From contig OU744724.1 of the NCBI GenBank assembly GCA_916613615.1, positions 28,072,171 through 28,136,170 of the forward strand: 64,000 nt of DNA, read 5' to 3'. Origin of the DNA: Steromphala cineraria. Lineage: Eukaryota > Mollusca > Gastropoda > Trochida > Trochidae. A model generated the notes under the pieces. That model had not been told where the DNA came from and did no database searches. It was given only the letters and a program-made list of their open reading frames with translations. The translations under genes and the position numbers were made by a program. This document shows positions 1-12,200 of this stretch, one piece after another (the stretch's first letter is position 1; each line of letters begins with the position of its first letter).

Positions 1-723
1 CGGACAGACGTACAGACGGACGGACAGACAGACGGACGACGGACGAAGCGCCATGACATAAGCTCACGTTTACTTTGTAAAGGTGAGCTAAAATATGGTG
101 GGGTAGGCGAAGGTAGTGGTGATTTGGGAGAAGAGAGATTTTTTTTGGAGAGAACGGAGGAGAAAGTTTAAAGATGCTGTATCATACTTGCAAGCGGTTC
201 AGGATGAAACTTAGCTATTGAGAAATGAAATACATCACTTTGTAGAAAAATATTTCGTCGAAATTTTGATATCATATTTAGATTGTTTAATCAACAATAA
301 CATACTTATTTCGACGCTTCAAGCACAGTACCCCTCTTAGAAAGGGCATGTCATTTTGTGAACCCGCTTTCGGTGACGTAATCATTATGCTTGTAGGATT
401 TACACCGTGTCTCAACTACCGTAATTGCGTTCGATGGGTATCAACTTTGACAGCAACGAATACCTAATTCGGAGAAAAAGAATATAAAATCTAGTTGAGC
501 GCGACAAAGACGGTTTTCAAGTGTACATTTAGAAACCGGAAGTTGTGAAATGGCCACACTTGAGTCGCCCTTATGTCGACTGCCGTTTCGGTATTATTTG
601 GTAAATTATCTCCTATTTGATGAATTTTGTTCGGATTTTCTCAAGGTTGGTCGCCAAAAAATTCTAAAAATACAACGTATACATTAAAAATACTTAAAAA
701 ATTATTGCACTATGATATAGCAT

Positions 724-1270
724 CTTTAAAAGAGAAGAGGGAGACGGTGAGGCGAACAGGGAGAGGAGGGAAGAAAAGAGAGAGAATGGAAGGTGAGTGA
801 GAAGCAGGGAAGAGAGGATAGAAGGGGAAGGAATAGATGAGACTAGCAGAAGTCGGTAGAGTAGAGGTAGACGGGGGAGTGAAGACCAGGTATTGTAAAG
901 GAGAGGGTGGAGGGCAGGAGGAGGGGCATTTGGAGAAGGAATTAGGGGACAGGTAAAAGTTGAACAGGTGGAGAGGGTGAAGAGGAGAAAATGAAAAGGA
1001 GAGGGGGAGGGAACGAATAGGGAAGAGAGAGGTTAGGGGGATTGGGAGAAGGAAAAGGGAAGTGGAAGTTAAAGATAGAAGAGACTGGATTGAGAATGTG
1101 GGAAGGGTTGAAAGAGGATGGGAAGAGATTGGAAGCAAAAAGGGGAAAGGAAGAGAAGGGCGGAGCAGTGTGTGAAATGGTGCCCGCCAATTGCTGGTTA
1201 CTCTTGGCTTGTTGCAGAGATGGGAAGCAAAGAGGGGAAAGGAAGAGAAGGGAGGAGCTCTTTTGGGTTG
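724..1270. repeat. Purine-rich low-complexity tract
   Basis: About 540 bases made almost only of A and G on the plus strand (GGGAGAGGAGGGAAG-like), so a pyrimidine tract on the transcribed sense of the macro-TIR gene. It starts about 70 bases past the donor of the last TIR exon. Long open frames here on either strand are artefacts of composition. Confidence 0.8.
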
Positions 1271-1336
1271 TTGCAGAAGAGATTACATACTTTTCAATTA
1301 TGCCCGCGGGTTATGTTTTATCCTACACATACACAC

Positions 1337-3208
1337 CTGCACTCGACGTACTGAACAAGCAGCATATAGGTGGGGAAGGAGGGGACCGTCTCGACATACA
1401 GGGGGCAGATCTGGTGAAGTGTGGATAGACGGTTGACGCAGAGTGCCATGTTGAACTGCTCCAGACACTTAGGGCTTGACACGTAGGAGGGACTCAGGAT
1501 AATGATGATTCTGAAATACAGCAGAGCAACTTTAGAGTTATCGGATGAGATTCATCAAAAGACTCATGTTGCAATAAAAAAGATTCACGTTGCAAGGTCA
1601 TGGCATCACACAGTAAAAGGCATTATACTCAGTAACAAAAGTTTAGCAACACCCAAATGAAAGGGCTAGCTACTTAAATTGATATCATCTAAGAAAGGTG
1701 CTCAGTTCCTGGACTCAATCAATTTGATTGATGTTGAAGTTTTGTTTTATAGTCATGATTCCCAGTTAAAACTTTGCAATGCAAATAATTATGTACGCCT
1801 GTAAAATAGTTGTTCGTTTTTTTCACAATGTGCATTCTAGCTCTTAGGATTGAATTCCAACTGCCCTACATGTGACATTGAGCACATACATTTAAATGAA
1901 AATAACTCGTGGGGACTTTTTCAGACACAGAAAAAAAGAAAGATTGAAGTCTCAATGAGAAAATCCTCTGTTATACTAGATTAGCGTTTGCGGGATACCG
2001 CAAAAGCAGAGCAGCCCCGGAACTTTGGGTTTCGCCTTACCCTGTTCCGCCTTTTACAGGCCTCACCAAATTGGGAATTTTCTCGTGACCTTGACCTTTG
2101 ACACTCAAGGTCACACAATCAATGAACACATTTCATTGAGTATAACATTATTGTAATGAAATAAAGTGTTAAAAATACAATTAATCCATTTTCTCCATAT
2201 ATGTTGACCTTGCTGTGACCTTGACCTTCGACAGTTAGTACCCAAAACTTTTTGAAAATGTTGTACTTCTCAAGAGATAATATATACAAAATCTAAACTT
2301 CATAGCACAAAAACGTTTCAAGTTATTGTGTTTACAAGGAATTGCAATAACTCATATCTCATGACCTTGACCTTTGACCTTCAAGGTCACACAATAATTG
2401 AACACTTTTTATTGAGTATAACAATCATGTATTGATTAAAAGTGATCATAGTTAAAATAAAGCATTTTCGCTAAACCATGCTTAAGTCATGACCTTGCTA
2501 TGACCTTGACCTTTGACAGATTGTAGCCGAAACCTTTTCAAAATGTTTTACTTTTCCAAGGATGATATATACCAAGTTAGAGCTTCATAGCACAAAAACT
2601 TTTCAAGTTACCGTGTTTACAAAGAATTTTGTGGTGATTTTATAACTCGTGACCTTGACCTTTGAACTTGAAAGTGAACATGTCATAATGATTCCCTGGA
2701 AGTATTAACATTTAGACATGTTCATGAGTTCTGAAAAGCTAAATGGGATAAAGTTATACCCCAATTTAGTGCATTTTGTAATAACTCATATCTCATGACC
2801 TTGACCTTTGACCTTCAAGGTCACACAATCATTGAACACTTTTTTTTGAGTATAACAATCATGAATTGATTAAAAGTGTTCATAGTTAAAATAAAGCATG
2901 TTCGCTAAAACATGCTTACGTCATGACCTTGCTGTGACCTTGACCTTTGACGGATTGTAGCCAAAACCTTTTCAAAATTTTTTACTTTTCCAAGGATGAT
3001 ATATACCAAGTTAGAGCTTCATAGCACAAAAACTTTTCAAGTTATCGCGTTTACAAGGAATTCTTAGTGTGAATACATAGCTCGTGACCTTGACCTTTGA
3101 CCTTGAAAGTGAACGTGTCAAAATCGTTCCCCCGAGGTATGAGTAGTAAGGTATGAATAAGAGTTCTGGAAAGCTTAGGGGGAAAAAGTTATAGCTAGTA
3201 GTACGAGT

Positions 3209-3245
<37 letters not shown>

Positions 3246-6200
3246 TGGAAACTTCACAAAAACTGATAGCAGCCCCGTCCTTAGACGGGGCTGCTAATTA
3301 TACTACAGATGATGCAGTTGGTAGATTCTCAATTCAAAACACCCGTAATGTGACTGTTTAGGGTACACTTGATTTGCATTCCGGGTGAACTGCTGCTGTA
3401 AAATTGACTTAAAACATCAGAGGAAAGATTGATATCAGTGATGAATAATTTAGCTGTAGTTCATAAGAACAGGCCTTGCAAAACTGAGACAATGACTTTA
3501 AACAACCTAGTAAAGCCTTTAGGGCTAGTTATTTGGTAGATAAGTTTATATTATCTATGAAGGATCTCACTTCCTGGACTGCATCATGACTTGGAAGAGA
3601 TCCTTCTGCCACACCTGGTCAGCGTCAAACTCCACCTGCTGCGTGTACACCTTTAACGAGCTTCTTACCAGCTGGATCTCACGACATACTGATGTCGCCA
3701 ACTTCTCGTCTGATTCGCTGTGTGAGATGTATACATCATGCTGCTGCCTTTCTGAAGACTGGAAGCATAGAGGAAGGTTTTTTGATAAATTATATAAATT
3801 AAAACGTGACTTTTGATATGTTTGATTGAGGAAGAGTATTATCATCTGATAAATAAAGAATATTACCCAAGGCAGTTCGACTTGAGAACTTCAACAATCA
3901 AGTGTGAATTATTGTAGTTTCTGGCCAGACGAGCTAAAAAAGCACAAAGTTTATGCATGGATGGATGGACGGACACTGAACACCATGCCATGCCGTAAGC
4001 CCATCGGGCCTTACAGGCCAGACGAGCTAAAAAATCGGATGGACAGTTTTCTATAAAAAAATGTCCTCGTACGGAAGGGCGGACAGAATCATTGATATTT
4101 CTATATACCCTCAAGCTTTGGGCCGGGGTATAACAACAAAAAACGATAACCTGCTTCCTAAATGACAATAAAAATATCTAAATCAATCTCATTTTCTGTT
4201 AAGACGAATCTATACCTGCTTTTGATTTGAAGCTTCCCAGACCTGCTTCAGTTTGGCGAAGAGTTCAACAGCCTCTTTGTCCCGCTTGGATATGTTGTTA
4301 GGGTCGTGTGCAAACAGGACAAGCTTGAGGCATCGGAGGGGAAGTCCTGCCTTGATCCAGTGACAAGCGCCATCTACCATCGCTCGCAGGACTGCTGTTC
4401 GGGACTGGCCCTAGATTACAGATGGTTTTTTTCAGAATAATTTACTGTCATATCTAATCTGATTTTAAGAATCCTATTAGGAAACTTATGAGAAACTTAT
4501 AGTAATCTTATAGGAATCTTATGAGAAACTTATAAAAATCTTATGAGAAACTTATAAAAATCTTATAAGAAATTTTATAGGAATCTTATAAGAAATTTAT
4601 AAGAATCTTATAAGAATCTTTTAAGAATCTTATAAGAATCTTTTAAGAAACTTATAGTAATCTTATAGGAATCTTATGAGAAACTTATAAAAATCTTATA
4701 AGAAATTTTATAGGAATCTTATAAGAAATTTATAAGAATCTTATAAGATCTTGTAAAAATATTATAGGAATCTTATCAGAAATTAATAGGAATCTCATAG
4801 GAATCTTATAAGAAACGTTATAGGAATCTTATAAAAACAATTATAAATATCTTATAAAAATCTTATAGGAATCTTAAAAGAATCTTATAGGAATCTTTTA
4901 AGAATCTTATAACAAACTTATTAAAATCTTATAGGAATCTTATAAGAAACATTATAGGAATCTTATAAAACAATTGTAAATATCTTATAAAAATCTTATA
5001 GGAAAATTTTATAAGAATCTTATAGGAATCTTATAAGAATCTTATAAGAACCTTATAGGAATCTAATAAGAATCGTATAGTAATCTAATAAAAAAAGAGC
5101 CATTGGCTCTGTAGCTCATCAGGCTTTACATTTGATTTTGCTTTAGGGTGTGGCCAATGTGGTTCCTCCAGTAAGGGGCACAGCGTCACAAAATGTACAA
5201 TTTATAATCCTCACTAGTCAATGAGTCTGTACACAAAGTTTCAGCTTTCTAGGCTTTATGGTTCTGGAGAAGAAGATGAAAATATGTTTTTAGGGCGTAG
5301 CCCCTGTGGTCCTGCCCTTGTTAGGGGCACAGGGCCACCAAAGCTAAAATTTAAATCCTCACTAGTCAAGGAATCTGTTCACAAAATTTCAGCTTTCTTG
5401 GCCTTGTGCTCTTGAGGAAGATGATGAAAATAGGTTTTAAGGGCAGTTTATAGGAATCTTATAAGAAATGTTATAGGAACCTTATAAGAAACTTATAAAT
5501 ATCGTATAAAAATCTTATAGGAATCTTATAAGAAATATAATGGAAAAAATATATAAGAATCTTATTTAAAGGAATCTTATTTAAAGGAAGCTTATAGGAA
5601 TCTCATAAGAATCTTATAAGAAACTTATAAAATCTTATAGAAATATAAGAAACGTTATAGGAATCTTATTAAAAAAAGTTATAAATATCTTATAGGGATC
5701 TTATAGGAATTTTATAGAAATCTTTAAGAATCTTATCGGAATCATATAAGAATCATATGAAAATAGAGCCAGTGGCTCTGTAGCTCATCAGGCTTCATAT
5801 CAATTTTGCTTTCGGGTGTGACAAATGTGTTTCCCCCCCTTACTTTTGGCCACAGGGTCACCAAATGTACAATTAGGAATCCTCCTTGTCTAACTTAGGA
5901 GTCTGCACACAAAGTTTCAGCTTTCTAGGCCTGATGCTTCTTGAGTAAAAGATTAAATAAGGTTAGAAGGGTGTGGCCCTTATAAGTGGCCACAGGGCCA
6001 CCAAAGCTATAAATTATAACCCCAACTAGTCAAGGAGTCTGCACACAAGGTTTCAGAATTCTAGGCCTTATGCTTCTGGAGAAGAAGATGAAAATAGGTT
6101 TTAAGAGTGTGGGCCCTCTGGCCCTTATTAGGGGTCACAGGGCCACCAAAGTTATAAATTATTATCCTCACTAGTCAAGGAGTCTGTACACAAAGTTTCA

Positions 6201-9200
6201 GCTTTCTAAGCCTTTTGCTTCTGGACAGACGCACAGAGGAACGGAGGAGCAGACGCCGGACACCATGCCATGCCATAAGCCCATCCGGCCTTTCAGGCCA
6301 GATGAGCTTTAACTCTGATAAGAATCTTATAGGAATTTTATATTAAATTACACTTGTGACGTCATCCTATTGTTCTCTCGCTCCATTTTTCTTCAGTAAT
6401 GGAGCGTTGTATTTTACATCAAGTTTTTCACTTCAAAGTTCAATTTTTAAAATATTTTAAGTAATGTTTTTGAAAAGGCATTAGTGTTTAGTGTAATTTA
6501 AGTCGGTTAATATCCGAGTAACTCTCCATTCCTAAAAAATAATTGAGCCAAGGGCCCCAGGGCCCGAGGTTCTTTTTATTATACAGAATCTTATAGGAAT
6601 CTTATAAGAATCTTGTAGAAATCTTATAAGAATCTTATAGGAATCTTATAAAAAAACTTTAAAAAATCTTATAAAATCCTACAAAATATGTGTGCATCAT
6701 GTATTCGAGGAATAACAGGGTTTTGTAACAGGTACAGCGACAGACGTATTTCTTGATAAAAAGTACCATCACTTATTTAAGTGTGACAAATCTTTATTCT
6801 GTATTTCCAGCTGATCCACTTGTAACATCTACATCTACATCTACTAGGGAAGAAATGGCTTAATAAATAGCTGTTGGGAGAGACTGAGAGAGGAAACTCT
6901 AAAGAAATACCTGCACATCCCAAAAGTTGAGGAACTAATCTATCTTATCAGGTACACTAAAACCATCCAGCAGAGCAGGACTCGATACACACAATCATTA
7001 TTTAGTACAATCTTTTACTATGGACAAACTATGATTTGAAACAAATAAAAACACATCAACTTACGTATAGGATAATGTCCTAGTAACTCTCCATTACTTG
7101 AAAATGATATGAAATATCAAGTGAAAATCTTAAAGTACAAGGCAAAAGTGAGCGCAGCTCACATACCCCCGCCTGTAATTTGACCGCCTGACGAAAATGG
7201 TGAAAAGTCATATGTTCTGATAAGTCCTAGGATTGTTACCGTATTTTTCCATCACATGATATAGAAAATAACATTAAAATTTAATTTGTCTGAATAGGTG
7301 TGAACTGGTATAACTATGATAATAAATGTTTTTCAACAAACTCTCACCTTCCATTCAGTTCCATGTAGGTCAATTTATATTCCAATATATATATTCTTTG
7401 CAGTGGTATCAACATTCCAATATATGTATTCTTTGCAGTGGTAACAACATCAGTCATGTTCTATGTTCATACAGTGTCCATATGAGTATCACAATAGGTC
7501 ACAATCCCTTTCTTTTGGTTACTTCCCAAAAGATAACTTGAAGGCAAAACAGTCACATTTACAATGTTTATACGGTATGTGTTTGTCATTAGGAAATATA
7601 TTTACAAGCTTGATCCTCAACCTACTGTTTTCAGACTGTTTTGGTTCAAAATTTCAAAAATTATTTGAACTTTGGAATTAAAACCCCTAAAAGGCACAAC
7701 AGCATCATATAGGTTACTGCCATACCAAGTTTGAAAATTCCAAGTAGTATAGTTTTTAAATTATGATCCGGAAACAACGCAAAGTCCGAATATCTGACCG
7801 TTTTTGGTCAAAATTTCAAAAATTATTTGAACATTGGAGGTGAAACCCCTAAAAGGCACAACATCATCATATAGGCTACTGCCAAACCAAATTTGAATTT
7901 TCCAAGTGGTATAGTTGTTTAATTATGCTCTGGAAACGAGACAAAGTCCAGAAATCGGACGGTTTTTGGTCAAAATTTCACAAATTATTTGAACGTTGGA
8001 GGTGAAACCCCTAAAAGGCACAACAGCATCATGTAGGCTACTGCCATACCAAATTTGAAGTTTCCAAGTGGTATAGTTTTTTAATTATGCTCCCGAAACG
8101 AGACAAAGTCCAGAAATCGGATGGTTTTTGGTCAAAATTTCCAAAATTATTTGAACCATAGCGATGAAACCCCTAAAAGGCACAACAGCATCATATAGGC
8201 TACTGAAGTTTGTAAGTGGTATAATTTTAGAGAAATACTCCGGAAACGAGTCGGACGGACGCACACACGGACGGACGGACGGACGGACGGACGGACACGC
8301 GGAGCGATATATACCCTCGACTACGTCGTAGCGGGGGTATAAAAAATGTAACGGTCCATTACAGAAAAATTATGGAGTGAGAGAAAAATAAGCTGACATC
8401 ACAAGTGTAATTTAAATACAAGTTCCAACTAATCTGGATACAGAAGTCTACGTTTACTGAAAGAAATGGCATACCGTATATGACCAGGTATAAGCCGAGA
8501 ATTTGATACCAGAAATACGGGGGTCAAAGAAGGGGGTCGGCCTATATCCGGTCATATACAGTAAGTACTCTCTCAAGGGAGAGAATGATGAAAGGGAGGT
8601 AACTCTTGAGATTCTACCTGATTCCCAGTTGCAAGTAGAGGAGTGATAACAGTTGTGTCTTCATTGTTGAAGAGGGGAGTCATAGCCCTGTACAACACAC
8701 TGATCTGCTGGGCAGTGCTTCCACTCTCCGCTCTTCTAGCTCTGGAGGGCACGCAATATATATCATTATTTAAGAGCCACTCCGTGATTTTTAACACATT
8801 TCTTTTGCTTTGATACGAGCATAAACGGCATAATCTCTGATATATAAATCAAAATTTCTCACTTATTCATTCCCAAATGCCAATTATAAGATAAATACTT
8901 TTTTTCATTGAAATTCTTAAAACAGTTATATATTAAAAAAGCCAACTTCATGCGTCCAACTTACTTTAATTAAATAAATAATTAAATTTAACAAGTTATA
9001 TAACCTATCAAACATGATCAAATCTTAACATTCATTCTGACTGCTTTAGTTAAGTTTCCAAAATTACGTTTGATTGATTGATTGACACGCGTCAATGTCC
9101 GATTTTAGATCACAAGGATGGGTATCGTTCCTCATTTCTGTATTGCAATATATTGTGATACACTGAAAAGCGTATTGCAATAGTCGTATTGCAATATATT

Positions 9201-12200
9201 GGTACTTCTTTAATTCAAGAATGTGCATACTATCTTGTCTAAATATGAGCGTTAAGAACAATCGTCATTGCTCAGCTATGAGCCGTTTTGGAAAGAGATA
9301 TTTTTTCCATCACTATTTTTTATCTGTATTCATATTTGAGCTATTTTAACAACACAACTTCAAACGTTGTAAAGAACTTTCCGTCCATCATGTTTTATTT
9401 GGTTGTGTTTTTTTGCAATTTTAGATGGAAACAGCTCGTTTTAAAATGTTCGATATATTGGATCTTTTCAGAAGTGTGTACCGATTCATGTCACGTTGTT
9501 CCTGTATTGCAATATACCGATGTATCGATAATACCGCACAACCTTAACAATCGTGCATTCAAACCTTCATGTTGTCACTGTACGTCTATTAGCTTAGCTT
9601 TCCTTCAACGATCGATACTTCTCAAACAGATCACTCTATGGGTAAAGTTTTGCACATATGACCCCTGACAACTCACGGAGTGGCTCTTTAAAGCAAGGAT
9701 GGCATTGGTAGCCTACTACTCCCTGATATAAAAACCATAGAACATGCGAGTCTTTCTAGTAAACAATTGTACTGTAAATCATTGTATATACGCCTGCCTT
9801 GAATAAAAGCCGGGTCTACAGCCTCTATGAAACAATTATTATTCAATTGATCGGGTCCCCATGACAACATGATATTGAACCCTAGAATGAACGCTGACAT
9901 CATATTCGGATCATCTTCCTACACGAAGCCTAACTTCCGAACCGTCAGTTTCATGCCTTGCTGCATACCCTTGAGTTTTCTGTGCTTGCTCTCTTGCCTG
10001 TAGAGGTACTATAGCAGCACAGAAAGTAAAGGGTCTGCAGCAAGGCCTAAAATGGCAGATCGGAAACTGGCGTTTTAGGCTTTGAGTAGGAAGAATTGCA
10101 TATGATAACCTCGCACTGTTTTATATCCAATCGTTAAAGGGGCCATTCAAGCGGGGTATTTTTTGTGGAAACGAAATTCAGGCGGACTTTCTTGTTTACA
10201 ATTATATATGATTTTTACATGATAAATTCAATCTTAATTTCAAATATGTTTGTGATGTTAGCATTTCAGTTGTTCAAGATTAAACAATTTGCCAAAGAAT
10301 AACTTGTATCGCTCAAAAAATAAAAACATTGTGAAATGAAGCCAATCATCGAAGCTACGATCATGGATGCATTACTATGACAAAATGCTGGCGTAACTGA
10401 TAACTTTTATTATGAATTGTTTGTAAATATGCTCATTTTCTATCAATCAAGTATTTATTTCTTTATTTTATTCATGAATTAGCATAATACAGCACATTTT
10501 CATTCTCGCAATGCTAACGTTTCAAAATGGTGGCTGAAACGCGATCGAGTGGTACCTTTAAGTAACAAACCTTTCAAAGCAAACGAGTCTCTGGAAGGGC
10601 AGGTGTTTGGGGAGAGGTTTGGAGACCCAGCAGAAGAAGTTTGACCTCATGTCCACCTGCTTGTTCCGAGAGAGGTCAGCGACATCCACGTCTAGTTTAC
10701 GATGCAGAGCACTCACCAGCGTGTTTAGACATGCAGTGGAATAGTCACCTGTGAAAACACACACACTGAATCAGACTATCAAAAAGTGGTGTAATGTTTC
10801 ATAGATAGTATCAACGGGGGATATTAGTCTTTTCTTGATAAATTCCATGTTTATGTTATCGAATGAAGTTGAAATTTCAAAATGCAGCTCAGGATCATTC
10901 TTAAAAGCATTTCTTCTGTTAGAACTATCGAAGATATATGTTATTGCTTTTGTAACAAAAACATTTCAGTGTTGTTTTTTTCTTTTTAGAGATTGTGGCT
11001 CAGCTAAGCTATTTCTTCCCCACCCTTGGTAATGATGTACATAGCAGAGATTCTAGATATAGATTCCGTCTCTTTAGGGTGAAAACAATGATATCAACCT
11101 ACTCTTGGAGGTAAAAACAATGTTATCAACCTACACTTGAGAGTGAATACAATGATATCAACTTACCCTTGAAGGTTGAGAAAATGAACATATTAATCAA
11201 CTGTAGAAGGTGAATACAATGATGCAAATCAACTGTAGAAGTTAGATACAATGATATTAAACAAATCTTTTAGGTTGAACTAATGATATCGACTTCTGAA
11301 AGGTTGATAACAATCTATCCAGGGTGATACAATAACAACCTATAATTCATAGAATATTACCTGGAAGGATGCTACAGTTATCAAGCTACTCTTAAAGGGA
11401 CCATTCGAGCGGGGTATTTGTGGAAACAAAATTCAAGAGGACTTTCCTGTTTACAATTATATATCATTATAACATGATTAATTCACACTTAATTTCAAAT
11501 ATATTTGTGAGGTTAGCATTTCAGTTGTTCAAGATTTAACAATTTGACAAAGAATAAAGTGTATCACTCAAAAAATAAAAAGTCAATCATCGAAGCTATG
11601 ATCATGGAATGCATTAATATGACAAAATGCTGTCGTAACTGATAACTTTTATTATGAATTATCTGTAAATATGCTCCTCTTCTATCAATCAAGTATTTCT
11701 TTCTTTATTTTGTTAATGAATTAGCATAATACAGCACATTTTCATTCTCGCAATGCGAACGTTTCAAAATGGCGGATGAAACGCGATCGAGTGGTGCCTT
11801 TAATGGTTGATACAATGATATCAAACTATTCTGGAATGTGAATACATAGAGAATCTCACCCAAGTGTCTTCTGATATCAAATATATCAACACAAGTTGAT
11901 AAAGTAACAAATATCCGAGGCTTGCCGAGGATATTTTACTTTTATCAACGAGTGTTGATATATTTGATATCAGAGGATACGAGGGTGAGATTCTATTTAT
12001 CATCCAAAATCATTTTTCATCACATTTGCATGAATAATGTACATCTTTGAACACTGCATAGCCCTAAAACTCCTAAAGCAGTGATGTCATAGCATTGTGA
12101 CGTCAAGGTGTTTATGATGTCATAGCATTATGACGCCATTGTGTTTATGACGTCATGGCATTGTGAAGTCATGACTGATGATGTAAAACATTTGTGATGT

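Noticed and set aside
710..1436. Overlapping open frames of 78-142 codons on both strands
   Set aside because: They translate the purine-rich tract into Ser/Pro/Phe or Lys/Glu/Arg-rich noise; the real coding sequence nearby is the minus-strand TIR exon at 1337-1510.
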